64,000 nucleotides of DNA. Source: JAJEAD01 sp965221555. Lineage in GTDB: Bacteria; Pseudomonadota; Gammaproteobacteria; HK1. Made by a program: the position numbers and the translations under genes. Within the stretch, counting starts at the first letter, position 1; the number at the start of each line of letters is the position of its first letter. The stretch spans positions 1,488,001-1,552,000 of the forward strand of contig OZ244895.1 in NCBI GenBank assembly GCA_965221555.1, read 5' to 3'. This document shows, one piece after another, positions 27,896-37,059 of the stretch. The notes beneath the pieces are model-generated. The model did no database searches. It saw only the letters and a program-made list of their open reading frames with translations, and was not told the origin of the DNA.

Positions 27896-29917
27896 TCAAG
27901 CGGACTCGTTGTGGCGGACCTGCGCCAGCGAAGACTCGAGCGCGCTCACCACGTTGTCGGCGGTGAACCCGAAGTGTTCGAAGACCTGCTGGAATGGAGC
28001 GGATTCTCCGAAGGTGTCGAGGCCGACCACCCGGCCGGCGTCTCCCACGTACTGGCGCCACAGGCCGGTCGCGCCGGCCTCCACCGCCACCCGCGCGGCG
28101 ATACGGCGGGGCAGCACCGATTCGCGGTACTGCGGATCCTGCGCGTCGAAGACATCGGTCGAGGGCATCGACACCACCCGGCAGCCGACGCCCCGGGATT
28201 CCAGCGTGCTCGCCGCCCGCATCGCAAGTTCGACTTCGGACCCGGTCGCGATGATGAGCGCTTCCAGTGCGGCGCCGGCCTCGCGCAGCACGTAGCCGCC
28301 GCGCGAGATCGCCTGAAGCTGGGCCGGGCTGCGCTCCTGGTGCGGCAGGGTCTGGCGGGAGAAGAGAAGACTGGTCGGGCCCTCGCGCCTCTCCAGCGCC
28401 GTGCGCCATGCGACCGCGGACTCGACCGCGTCGCAGGGACGCCACACCGACATGTTGGGCATGAGCCGCAGGCAGGCCGCTTGTTCCACCGCCTGGTGGG
28501 TGGGGCCGTCCTCGCCGAGGCCGATGGAGTCGTGGGTGTAGACGAACACGCAGCGGATCTTCATGAGCGCGGCCATGCGCAGCGCGTTGCGCGCATACTC
28601 CGAGAACATCAGGAAGGTGCCGGTGTAGGGGATGAAGCCGCCATGGAGCGCGATGCCGTTGGCGATCGCCGACATCCCGAACTCGCGCACTCCGTAGTAG
28701 ATGTAGTTGCCGCCCGGCTCCTCCCGGCTCGAGGTGAGGGATCCGGACCACCGGGTGAGATTGGAGCCGGTGAGGTCGGCCGAGCCTCCGACAAGCTCCG
28801 GCAGCCCCGGACCGAGCTCCTCCAGGACCTCCTTCGAGGCGTTGCGCGATGCGATGTCGCGGGCGGCCCGGGAAGCGTTCGCGACCAGGGCGGCGCAGGT
28901 CTCCTCCCAGTCCGCGGGCAGGTCGCCGCGCAGGCGGCGTTCGAGCTCGGCCGCGAGCTCGGGGTGCGCCTCCCGGTAGTCCGCGAAGCGTTCCCGCCAT
29001 TGCGCTTCGGCGCGCCGGCCGCGATCGCGCGCGTCCCACTGCGCGTAAATCGAATTCGGAACGCGGAAGGGCTCGTGCGGCCAGCCGATGGCTTCACGGG
29101 TGCGCGCGACTTCTTCTTCGCCGAGCGGGGCGCCATGGGAGGCCGCGGTGTTCTGCCGGGTGGGAGCGCCCCAGCCGATGTGGGTGCGGCAGCAGATGAG
29201 CGTGGGCCGCTCGCCATTCGCCCTCGCCGCCTCGATCGCGGCGTGCACCGCGCGCCAGTCATGGCCGTCCACCGCCTCGATCACGTGCCAGCCGTAGGCG
29301 CGGAAGCGCGTCGGGGTCTCGTCGGTGAACCAGCCCGCGACCTCTCCGTCGATGGAGATTCCGTTGTCGTCGTAGAACAGGATCAGCTTGCCGAGTCCCA
29401 GGGTACCGGCGAGGGAGCAGGCTTCGTGGGAGATGCCCTCCATCAGGCAGCCGTCTCCCGCAAACACGTAGGTGTGGTGGTCGACTATCCGGTGGCCGTC
29501 ACGATTGAAGTGTGCGGCGAGCGCACGTTCGGCGAGCGCCATGCCGACCGCGTTGGCGATGCCCTGGCCGAGGGGGCCGGTGGTGGTCTCCACGCCCGGG
29601 GTGACGCCGACCTCGGGGTGGCCGGGGGTCTGGGAGTGGAGCTGGCGGAAGTTGCGAATCTCCTCCATCGGCAACGCGTATCCGGCGAGATGCAGCAAGG
29701 CGTAGTGCAGCATCGACCCGTGTCCGTTCGAGAGCACGAAGCGATCCCGGTTCGTCCAGCCGGGGTTCTCGGGGTTGTGGACGAGGAAGTCGTTCCACAG
29801 CACTTCCGCGATATCCGCCATGCCCATCGGCATGCCGGGATGCCCCGACTTCGCCCGCTGCACCGCGTCCATGGCAAGGGCGCGGATGGCGTTGGCGAGT
29901 TGTCTGCGTTCAGGCAT
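27896..29917 (-). CDS. tkt: Transketolase
   Basis: Thiamine-diphosphate enzyme of the pentose phosphate pathway. 673 residues from ATG 29917. The N-terminal GHPGMPMGMADIAEVLW, the ThDP/Mg motif GDGCLMEGISHEACSLAG (ending near FYDDNGISID), and the C-terminal pyrimidine-binding THDSIGLGEDGPTHQ are present. The frame extends 35 codons further, but the typical N-terminus MPERRQLANAIRALAMD starts at 29917. First gene of tkt-gap-pgk; divergent from metK. Confidence 0.96.
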   Translation of the reverse strand: MPERRQLANAIRALAMDAVQRAKSGHPGMPMGMADIAEVLWNDFLVHNPENPGWTNRDRFVLSNGHGSMLHYALLHLAGYALPMEEIRNFRQLHSQTPGHPEVGVTPGVETTTGPLGQGIANAVGMALAERALAAHFNRDGHRIVDHHTYVFAGDGCLMEGISHEACSLAGTLGLGKLILFYDDNGISIDGEVAGWFTDETPTRFRAYGWHVIEAVDGHDWRAVHAAIEAARANGERPTLICCRTHIGWGAPTRQNTAASHGAPLGEEEVARTREAIGWPHEPFRVPNSIYAQWDARDRGRRAEAQWRERFADYREAHPELAAELERRLRGDLPADWEETCAALVANASRAARDIASRNASKEVLEELGPGLPELVGGSADLTGSNLTRWSGSLTSSREEPGGNYIYYGVREFGMSAIANGIALHGGFIPYTGTFLMFSEYARNALRMAALMKIRCVFVYTHDSIGLGEDGPTHQAVEQAACLRLMPNMSVWRPCDAVESAVAWRTALERREGPTSLLFSRQTLPHQERSPAQLQAISRGGYVLREAGAALEALIIATGSEVELAMRAASTLESRGVGCRVVSMPSTDVFDAQDPQYRESVLPRRIAARVAVEAGATGLWRQYVGDAGRVVGLDTFGESAPFQQVFEHFGFTADNVVSALESSLAQVRHNESA

Positions 29918-30302
29918 CGGCGGTGGTTGGAGTTCGGTGACGAAGTGGTGGCGCTTGGGCCAGCCTTCCCGCCGCAAAGGCGGCGGAGGATCCCGGGGCC
30001 GCGTGCCCGCAAAGCCGGTCATGGTCTCGGGTGCCGAGAGCTAACTTGCTGATATTCCAGGGGTCGGCGCGCCGTGGGAGCGCGGATCCTAAGCGCCTTT
30101 CGGGGGGCGGGTAAAGGCCGGGAAGTCGTGGCGCCGCGAGACCTCGCTTCCCGGATCGGTGAAGCGGGTCGCTCCGCCGCGCGCCCGCGCGTAGCGTCCC
30201 CGGCTCCGACGTGCCGCCGGGGGTGGCGGCCGGCGACATCCTGATAGACTAGCGCGCCATTTGGGGTCGGGCGCCGGTGCGCGCAACTAAAAGGGGGAAT
30301 CC
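29918..30302. other. Divergent region between tkt and metK
   Basis: 385 bases that should carry promoters for both operons. CTGATAGACTAG at about 30240-30252 may hold a -10 box (TAGACT) for metK. GCGCGC just after it can pair with GCGCGC shortly before the ribosome site, giving a hairpin close to the AAGGGGG of metK. Around 30121-30170 is a degraded match to the dispersed repeat described below. Confidence 0.4.
30121..30170 (+). repeat. Possible degraded copy of the dispersed repeat
   Basis: GAAGTCGT at 30122-30129 followed by CGGATCGGTGAAGCGGG at about 30152-30168 resembles the first and third modules of the repeat seen at 40.2 and 47.7 kb. The match is short and could be chance. Confidence 0.25.
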
Positions 30303-31463
30303 ATGTCGGAGGGACGGCTCATCACCTCGGAGTCGGTGTCCGAGGGCCATCCGGACAAGATGTGCGACCAGATTTCGGACGCGGTCCTCGACGCCGTGCT
30401 CGAGCAGGACCCCCGCGGTCGCGTGGCCTGCGAGACCATGGTCAAGACCGGCATGGTCATCCTTGCGGGCGAGATCACCACCTCGGCCGGTATCGAGTAC
30501 GACTCCCTGGTACGCGAGCTCGTGAACGCAATCGGCTACGACAACCACGAGGTCGGCTTCGACGGTTCCACGTGCGGAGTGCTGAACCTCCTCGGCCGGC
30601 AGTCCGCCGACATCGCCCAGGGCGTCGACGAGAGCGGCGACCGAGAGCAGGGGGCGGGTGATCAGGGCATGATGTACGGCTACGCGACGGACGAGACGGA
30701 CGTGCTCATGCCGGCGCCGATCACCTACGCGCACCGCCTCGTGCGGCGGCAGTCGGAGGTGCGCCGCAGCGGCCGGCTGCCCTGGCTGCGCCCGGATGCG
30801 AAGAGCCAGGTGACCTGCCGGTACCAAGACGGGCGCCCGACCGGAGCGGACGCGGTGGTGCTCTCCACCCAGCACGCCCCGGACGTCGCCTACGAGGAGC
30901 TCAAGGAGGCGGTGATGGAGGAGATCATCCGCCCGGTTCTCCCGGAATCGTGGCTGCGCCAGGACACCCTCGTGCACATCAACCCCACCGGGCGCTTCGT
31001 CACCGGAGGACCGGTGGGTGACTGCGGCCTGACCGGGCGCAAGATCATCGTGGACACCTACGGAGGGGTCGGGCGTCACGGCGGCGGCGCCTTCTCGGGC
31101 AAGGACCCCTCGAAGGTGGACCGATCCGCCGCCTACGCGTGCCGCTACGTGGCGAAGAACCTGGTGGCGGCGGGCCTCGCCCGGCGCTGCGAGGTCCAGG
31201 TCTCCTACGCGATCGGGGTCGCCGAACCAACCTCGGTGAACATCGAGTCCTTCGGGACCGGCGCCGTGAGCGACGAGCGCTTGAGCGAGCTGGTGCGGGT
31301 CCATTTCGATCTCAAGCCGGGGGGCATCGTGCGCATGCTCGACCTGTTGCGTCCGATGTATCGCAATACCGCTGTCTACGGACACTTCGGTCGCGAGGAC
31401 GAGGACTTTCCGTGGGAGCGCACCGACAAGGTCGAGGCGTTGCGCGCGGACGCGGGGCGGTAG
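30303..31463 (+). CDS. metK: S-adenosylmethionine synthetase
   Basis: Makes SAM from methionine and ATP. 386 residues. Motifs: SEGHPDKMCDQISDAVLDAVL, GAGDQGMMYGYATDE (the GAGDQG hexapeptide of the active site), and GGGAFSGKDPSKVDRSAAY. ATG 30303 has AAGGGGG five bases upstream. ahcY follows 93 bases later on the same strand; together they make and recycle the methyl donor. Confidence 0.97.
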   Translation: MSEGRLITSESVSEGHPDKMCDQISDAVLDAVLEQDPRGRVACETMVKTGMVILAGEITTSAGIEYDSLVRELVNAIGYDNHEVGFDGSTCGVLNLLGRQSADIAQGVDESGDREQGAGDQGMMYGYATDETDVLMPAPITYAHRLVRRQSEVRRSGRLPWLRPDAKSQVTCRYQDGRPTGADAVVLSTQHAPDVAYEELKEAVMEEIIRPVLPESWLRQDTLVHINPTGRFVTGGPVGDCGLTGRKIIVDTYGGVGRHGGGAFSGKDPSKVDRSAAYACRYVAKNLVAAGLARRCEVQVSYAIGVAEPTSVNIESFGTGAVSDERLSELVRVHFDLKPGGIVRMLDLLRPMYRNTAVYGHFGREDEDFPWERTDKVEALRADAGR

Positions 31464-31556
31464 CTCCCCGCGGACACCGGCGCCGAAGGGCGCCACGAAC
31501 CCGTTTCCGGCGAGTGGTACGGGCGATTCAGTAATGCGGGCGATTCGAGGAGAACA

Positions 31557-32951
31557 GTGAACGCAGACTACTACGTGGCCGACCTCGGCCAGGCCCAGTG
31601 GGGGCGCAAGGAGATACGCATCGCCGAGCACGAGATGCCGGGGCTGATGTCGGTGCGTGAAGAGTATGCGGAGCGCCGGCCTCTGGCCGGGGCGCGTATC
31701 GCGGGCTCCCTCCACATGACGGTACAGACCGCGGTGCTCATCGAGACGCTCGTCGCGCTCGGCGCCGAGGTGCGCTGGGCCTCCTGTAACATCTTCTCCA
31801 CCCAGGACCACGCGGCGGCGGCGATCGCCGAGCGCGGCATTCCGGTGTTCGCCTACAAGGGGGAGAGCCTCGCGGAGTACTGGGACTTCGCGCACCGGAT
31901 CTTCGAGTGGGGAGACGGCGGCGGCGCGAACATGATCCTCGACGACGGCGGAGACGCCACGCTGCTCGTGATGCTCGGCGCACGGGCCGAGCACGATCGG
32001 AGCCGCATCGCGTCGCCCTCGAACGAAGAAGAGGAGGCGCTCTTCGCGTCGATCGGGGCGCGCCTCGACACCGATGCGGGCTGGTACGCCCGCACTCTGG
32101 CCGGTATCCGGGGAGTGAGCGAGGAGACCACCACCGGCGTGCATCGCCTCTATGCGATGGCGAAGGAAGGAGACCTGCCCTTTCCCGCCATCAACGTCAA
32201 CGACTCGGTGACGAAGTCGAAGTTCGACAACCTCTACGGGTGCCGCGAGTCGCTGGTGGACGGCATCAAGCGGGCCACCGACGTCATGATTGCGGGCAAG
32301 ATCGCGGTGGTGTGCGGTTACGGGGACGTCGGGAAGGGCTGTGCCCAGTCCCTGCGTGGCCTCGGCGCCGCGGTGTGGGTGACCGAGATCGATCCCATCT
32401 GCGCCCTGCAGGCGGCGATGGAAGGCTACCGGGTGGTGACGATGGAGGAAGCCGCGCCGCTCGCCGACATCTTCGTCACCGCGACCGGCAATCTCAAGGT
32501 CATCTCCCTGGAACACATGCGGGCGATGAAGAACGAGGCGATCGTGTGCAACATCGGTCACTTCGATTCCGAGATCGACATCGCGGGCCTGCGCAATCTC
32601 GTCTGGGAGAACGTCAAGCCCCAGGTCGATCAGGTCCTCTTTCCCGACGGCAAGCGCATCACGGTGCTCGCGGAAGGGCGCCTGGTGAACCTCGGCTGCG
32701 CCACCGGCCATCCGAGCTTCGTGATGTCGTGCTCCTTCACCAATCAGGTGCTCGCCCAGATCGAGCTCTGGCAGCATCCGGAGCGCTACGACAACGAGGT
32801 CTACGTGCTGCCGAAGCACCTCGACGAGAAGGTGGCGAGACTGCATCTCGACAAGCTCGGGGCCACGCTGACGGAGCTGCGTCCCGACCAGGCCGAGTAC
32901 ATCGGGGTTCCGAAGGAAGGTCCCTTCAAGGCCGAGTACTACCGCTACTGA
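31557..32951 (+). CDS. ahcY: Adenosylhomocysteinase
   Basis: NAD-containing hydrolase that splits S-adenosylhomocysteine to adenosine and homocysteine. 464 residues. Substrate motifs SLHMTVQTAVLIETL and SCNIFSTQDHAAAAI, the active-site NDSVTKSKFDNLYGCRESL, and the NAD fingerprint GYGDVGKGCAQSLRG are all present. The start is GTG 31557 with GAGGAG about five bases upstream. It probably shares a transcript with metK. I looked for an SAH-riboswitch core in 31464-31556 and did not find it. Confidence 0.96.
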   Translation: MNADYYVADLGQAQWGRKEIRIAEHEMPGLMSVREEYAERRPLAGARIAGSLHMTVQTAVLIETLVALGAEVRWASCNIFSTQDHAAAAIAERGIPVFAYKGESLAEYWDFAHRIFEWGDGGGANMILDDGGDATLLVMLGARAEHDRSRIASPSNEEEEALFASIGARLDTDAGWYARTLAGIRGVSEETTTGVHRLYAMAKEGDLPFPAINVNDSVTKSKFDNLYGCRESLVDGIKRATDVMIAGKIAVVCGYGDVGKGCAQSLRGLGAAVWVTEIDPICALQAAMEGYRVVTMEEAAPLADIFVTATGNLKVISLEHMRAMKNEAIVCNIGHFDSEIDIAGLRNLVWENVKPQVDQVLFPDGKRITVLAEGRLVNLGCATGHPSFVMSCSFTNQVLAQIELWQHPERYDNEVYVLPKHLDEKVARLHLDKLGATLTELRPDQAEYIGVPKEGPFKAEYYRY

Positions 32952-32964
32952 GCCGGGGCCGCCG

Positions 32965-32984
32965 GGGCGCGGGCAGACGCGCCC
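32965..32984 (+). terminator. Hairpin after ahcY
   Basis: A 7-bp GC stem with a six-base loop, immediately after the ahcY stop codon. There is no U-tract, so it may only pause polymerase or protect the 3' end. Confidence 0.3.
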
Positions 32985-33054
32985 GCCATCCGCGGACCGA
33001 TAACGTTTTCGGAGGGGCCGCCCGCCCCGCTTCCCCGATTCACGAGAGCCTGGC

Positions 33055-33110
33055 GCGCACGGCCCGGATCGTAGCGTCCTCGCTACGGAAATCGGTGAAG
33101 TTTCCGGGAT
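33055..33110 (+). repeat. Dispersed intergenic repeat, partial copy
   Basis: It includes ACGGCCCGGATCG, a 6-bp hairpin GTAGCG-TCCT-CGCTAC at 33071-33086, and the module GGAAATCGGTGAAGTTTCCGG at about 33087-33107. The last part matches the copies at 43.6 and 47.6 kb. Confidence 0.5.
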
Positions 33111-33362
33111 AGAGTCGGCGGATGCGCATCCACCGCCGTCCGTCGGGGCAGTCGGGCGGTGAGATCGAGGCGTACTCCCGGTGCGGGGGTCGGTGGCGAG
33201 GCCACGATGCCGTCGCCGTCGCGCCGCGCCCTGTAGGCGGACGCGGTATCCCGGGCGAGCCCGGGGCGGCGCGTTTGGAGGACCTTCGGCCCCGCTTTCC
33301 ACGGGTAAGGCGCAAGGGTCCCCACTACCATTTCAGGCGTCCACTCCAATCGGGAGCAGCGC

Positions 33363-35138
33363 TTGGAAACTCCGCGAATCATCCGTGCCCGCACTCGTCT
33401 CGGACCATGCTCGTCGGTTCAGGGCACGTGCGGCCGATCCGGACGCCGCGCACGGAGACATCCTGCGGGCCGGCCAAGGCTCCGGTCCGGACTCCGGGGC
33501 CTTTCCGTCTCCGGTCTGGTTCTCCTCTCGTGCGTCTCGTGCCAGGTTACGCCGCCGGAAGCGCCGGAGCTGTCCGCAGGCCACATCGGAGGCGGGCAGT
33601 GGCTTGCGATGCCCGCGCCCGAGCATCACGAAGGGGTTCCCGTTGCATCGGCCGATCCGGCGCCGCAAGCGGAACTCCATGCCGAGACCTACACCGTCGT
33701 GGTCGATCAGGTCCCGGTGGAGGAGCTGCTCTTCGCCCTCGCCCGGGACGCCGAGGTGAACGTGGACGTACATCCCGGCATCTCCGGTCAGGTCACGCTG
33801 AACGCGGTGGACCAGACCCTGCCGGAGCTCCTGGATCGGATCTCGCACCAGGTGGAGATGCGCTACGAGCTGCGAGGAGAGACTCTGCTGGTGCTTCCCG
33901 ACCGGCCCTTCCTTCGCGTCTACCGGCTCGACTACGTGAATGTGGCGCGCGACGCCACCAGCGACACGCGCACGACCACCGCGGTGGCCACGCCAACGGA
34001 CGGGTCTCCCGCCAACGCTTCCGCCACCCAGGTCACCAATGTATCCAATGCCCGGGTGTGGGAGAGCGTCGTGGCGGCGCTGCGCGAGATCGTCGCGCCA
34101 ACCCCCGAATCGGAGGAGGAGAACCCGTGGGAGACGGTCATCGCCAGCCCCGAGAGCGGGGTGGTGGTGGTCCGGGCACGGGCCCGCCAGCACGACCTGG
34201 TTCGTGACTATCTGAACACGGTTGTCGCGAGTCTTCACCGCCAGGTGCTCATCGAGGCGACGATTGTCGAAGTCCAGTTGAACGATCGCTTTCAGGCGGG
34301 AGTCGACTGGAGCGGCTTCGCCGAGGGGCTCGGCCTCTCCATCGAAAACGTCGCCAACGGCGCCGTCGTGGCGCCCTCCAGTGCGGTGACCGGCCTTCTG
34401 CTCGAGTACACCGACGACGGCGGGAGCGTGGATGTCGCGGCGGTGGTGCGCCTGCTTGAGGCCTTCGGCGACACCCGGGTCCTGTCGAGCCCCAAGCTCA
34501 TGGCGCTCAACAACCAGACCGCGGTGTTGAAAGTGGTGGACAACGAGGTCTACTTCAGCGTCGAAGTCAAGGAGGAGGAAGATGCCGAGACCGGCGACGT
34601 GACGCAGGAGGTGACGAGCACCGTCAACACCGTGCCGGTGGGGCTGGTGATGAACGTCACCCCTCAGATCGGCGAGGCGGATACGGTTTCGCTGAACATT
34701 CGTCCCACCATCACCCGGATCCGGGAGTTCGTGAACGACCCCGGCGTGGCGCTCGCCGCCGCCAGTCTGAATGTCGGGGTCGCGGCGGCCGCGGTCAACC
34801 GCGTGCCGGTGGTACAGGTGCGCGAAACGGAGACCATGATGCGGGTGGAAAGCGGCGAGGTCGCCGTCCTCGGGGGGCTGATGCAGGAGCGCCGCACGCA
34901 CACCGGTGACGGCGCCCCCGGAGTCTCGCGCCTGGGGTTTCTGGCGCCTCTCTTCGGGTACCGGGATCGGCACTTCACCAAGACCGAGCTCATCATCTTC
35001 CTGCGGGCGACGATCATCCGCAGCCCGAGCATCGACGGCGACCTCCGCGACTTTCGCTACCTGCTGCCGGGAAGGCCCGAGACGGGGGCGGCGGTGTCCC
35101 CCCTCGCGGTCCCCTCGGCCTCGCCGGCGCCGGCATGA
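33363..35138 (+). CDS. mshL: MSHA-type pilus secretin MshL
   Basis: Outer-membrane secretin for a type IV pilus of the MSHA class. Up to 591 residues. The N-terminus has a lipoprotein-like signal (SVSGLVLLSCVSC) near residues 48-60, then a secretin/TonB short N-terminal region (YTVVVDQVPVEELLFALARDAEVNVDVHPGI is its core), an N-domain, and the C-terminal secretin channel (VEVQLNDRFQAGVDW, RVLSSPKLMALNNQTAVLKV, VPVVQVRETETMMRVESGEVAVLGGLM). The start is uncertain; TTG 33363 is the most upstream candidate and no ATG precedes the signal. The stop overlaps the ATPase gene (ATGA). Confidence 0.88.
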   Translation: METPRIIRARTRLGPCSSVQGTCGRSGRRARRHPAGRPRLRSGLRGLSVSGLVLLSCVSCQVTPPEAPELSAGHIGGGQWLAMPAPEHHEGVPVASADPAPQAELHAETYTVVVDQVPVEELLFALARDAEVNVDVHPGISGQVTLNAVDQTLPELLDRISHQVEMRYELRGETLLVLPDRPFLRVYRLDYVNVARDATSDTRTTTAVATPTDGSPANASATQVTNVSNARVWESVVAALREIVAPTPESEEENPWETVIASPESGVVVVRARARQHDLVRDYLNTVVASLHRQVLIEATIVEVQLNDRFQAGVDWSGFAEGLGLSIENVANGAVVAPSSAVTGLLLEYTDDGGSVDVAAVVRLLEAFGDTRVLSSPKLMALNNQTAVLKVVDNEVYFSVEVKEEEDAETGDVTQEVTSTVNTVPVGLVMNVTPQIGEADTVSLNIRPTITRIREFVNDPGVALAAASLNVGVAAAAVNRVPVVQVRETETMMRVESGEVAVLGGLMQERRTHTGDGAPGVSRLGFLAPLFGYRDRHFTKTELIIFLRATIIRSPSIDGDLRDFRYLLPGRPETGAAVSPLAVPSASPAPA

Positions 35139-37048
35139 GCGCTCCGGCGATGTCGATAGCGAGCCGCCACCCCGGCGGCGAAGCGGGTTCCGGCCGTGCC
35201 GATGGCGCCGTGTTCGCGGCCACGGAGTCCGTTCGACGAGGGCGGGATACGCACCCCGGATCGGAGGGGCGGATGTCGGAGCCTGAGCCCCACGCCTCCA
35301 CTCGGGCATCGCGAGAGTACACCGGAATCGACGCCTCGGCGCCGGGTTCGCCGCATGCCGGAGCGCGCATCGGAGAGCTGCTCGTCGCCCGGGGCGTGGT
35401 GAGCGAGGACCAGGTGCGTATCGCGCTCACCGAACAGCGTCGCGCCCAGCCCCGGGAGCAACTGGGCAGAATCCTGGTGCGCCTCGGGTTCGCGACGGAG
35501 GCGGTGATCCGGGACCTGCTGGGCGGCGCGCTCGGCTTTCAGAGCGTCGATCTCGGCCGGGTCGTCGTCGACGGCGATGCGCTCGCCCTCATCCCCGAGG
35601 ACGTGGCCCGCCGCCACCGGGTCCTGGCTCTGAGCCGCCGCGCCAACCTGCTCAGCGTCGCGATGGCGGACCCCTTCGACGTCATCGCCCTCGATCAGGT
35701 GCGCGCCTTCGCGGGCGGCGACGTGGAAGTCCGGCCGCTGCTCGCGGGCGAAGCGGACCTCGACGAGGCGATCGACCGCTCCTACGGCTTCGAGCTCTCG
35801 GTCGAAGGAGTGCTTCGGGAGATCGAGACCGGAGAGGTGGACTACCGCGGCGTCCGGGTCCACGCCGACGAGTATCGACATCCCCTCGTGCGCCTGGTGA
35901 ACGCGCTGCTCTGCGATGCGGTGAAGCGCGGTGCCTCGGACATCCACCTGGAGCCGGAGCGCGACTTCTTGCGGGTTCGCTACCGGATCGACGGGGTGCT
36001 GCGACAGATCCGCAGCCTGCACCGTGACTACTGGTCCGCCATCGCGGTGCGCGTCAAGGTGATGGCGGGGATGAACATCGCCGAGATGCGCGCTCCCCAG
36101 GACGGCCGCGTGTCACTGTCGGTGTCCGGAAGGCATGTCGATTTCCGGGTCTCGTCACTGCCGACCGCCTTCGGCGAGAACATCGTCCTGCGGGTCCTCG
36201 ATCGGGAGAAGGGCATTCTCGCGCTCCAGTCCATGGGCCTCGCTTGCGGGCAGCTCGCCATCCTGAACCGCATGCTGGCGCGGCCCCAGGGCATCGTTCT
36301 GGTGACGGGACCGACCGGGAGCGGCAAGACGACCCTGCTCTACTCGATGCTCAACCACCTCAACCGCGAAGAGGTGAACATCATGACGCTGGAGGATCCG
36401 GTCGAGTATCCGATGGAGATGATCCGCCAGACCTCGGTGAACGACGCGGTGCACCTGACTTTCGCGAACGGCGTCCGCAGCCTGATGCGCCAGGATCCGG
36501 ACATCATTCTCGTCGGCGAGATCCGCGACGAGGATACCGCGCTGATGGCGTTCCGCGCCGCGATGACCGGCCACCAAGTCTTCGCCACCCTGCACACCAA
36601 CTCGGCGGTGGGGGCGATTGCGCGCCTGGTCGATGCGGGGGTTTCCCCCGGCATCATGGCCGGGAACATCATCGGAGTGCTCGGCATGCGCCTGGTGCGC
36701 CGCCTGTGTCGCGCTTGCCGGGGCGCCTGCGAAGCTTCGGAGGAGGAAAGGGTGCGCCTCGGCGCGGGAGACGCTGTGCCGCCGGTGCGCTTGTTCCGCT
36801 CCGTCGGGTGCGGCGAGTGCGGACACACCGGCTATCAGGGTCGACTGGCGCTCCTCGAAGTGCTCCGATTCGATACCGCGCTGGAGGATGCGGTGGCGCG
36901 GGGGGCGACTGGCCGCGAACTCTTCGAGATCGCGAAGGGCAACGGCTACGAAACGATGGTCGAAGACGGGATCCGGCGCATACGCGAGGGCGTGACAAGC
37001 GTGCGGGAGGTCTCCCGGGTGCTCGACCTCGGCGAAGGCATCGCCTGA
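35135..37048 (+). CDS. mshE: MSHA-type pilus assembly ATPase (GspE/PilB family)
   Basis: A 637-residue extension ATPase. After a variable N-terminus of about 75 residues comes an MshEN domain (IGELLVARGVVSEDQVRIAL onward), which in MshE binds cyclic di-GMP. The GspE core has Walker A GPTGSGKTT near residue 393, an Asp box, Walker B DPDIILVGEIRDEDTA, a His box, and a zinc tetracysteine region (CRACRGAC and CGECGHTGYQGR). ATG 35135 overlaps the secretin stop. The gene is followed closely by the platform protein. Confidence 0.92.
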   Translation: MSAPAMSIASRHPGGEAGSGRADGAVFAATESVRRGRDTHPGSEGRMSEPEPHASTRASREYTGIDASAPGSPHAGARIGELLVARGVVSEDQVRIALTEQRRAQPREQLGRILVRLGFATEAVIRDLLGGALGFQSVDLGRVVVDGDALALIPEDVARRHRVLALSRRANLLSVAMADPFDVIALDQVRAFAGGDVEVRPLLAGEADLDEAIDRSYGFELSVEGVLREIETGEVDYRGVRVHADEYRHPLVRLVNALLCDAVKRGASDIHLEPERDFLRVRYRIDGVLRQIRSLHRDYWSAIAVRVKVMAGMNIAEMRAPQDGRVSLSVSGRHVDFRVSSLPTAFGENIVLRVLDREKGILALQSMGLACGQLAILNRMLARPQGIVLVTGPTGSGKTTLLYSMLNHLNREEVNIMTLEDPVEYPMEMIRQTSVNDAVHLTFANGVRSLMRQDPDIILVGEIRDEDTALMAFRAAMTGHQVFATLHTNSAVGAIARLVDAGVSPGIMAGNIIGVLGMRLVRRLCRACRGACEASEEERVRLGAGDAVPPVRLFRSVGCGECGHTGYQGRLALLEVLRFDTALEDAVARGATGRELFEIAKGNGYETMVEDGIRRIREGVTSVREVSRVLDLGEGIA

Positions 37049-37059
37049 AGGGGGTTCGT

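Larger units (their letters stand above)
32952..33362. other. Intergenic region after ahcY
   Basis: 411 bases between ahcY and the pilus cluster. GGGCGCG (32965-32971) pairs with CGCGCCC (32978-32984), a hairpin 13 bases after the ahcY stop without a T-tract. A copy of the dispersed repeat lies at about 33055-33110. Beyond it is GC-rich sequence in which I recognise no gene. Confidence 0.4.

Noticed and set aside
30240..30302. SAM-II riboswitch before metK
   Set aside because: Only the terminal CUAAAAGGGG is similar; the loop sequence and the 20-base spacer after the first stem do not match the known fold. Kept only as a weak leader observation.
31464..31556. SAH riboswitch before ahcY
   Set aside because: The conserved GAGG-GCGCUGC-type core is not present; only a small GGCGCC-GAAG-GGCGCC hairpin and a short direct repeat (GGGCGATTC) are seen.
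30249..33302. A 1,017-codon open frame antisense to metK and ahcY
   Set aside because: It mirrors the codon pattern of two certain genes in GC-rich DNA and has no family motif or ribosome site.
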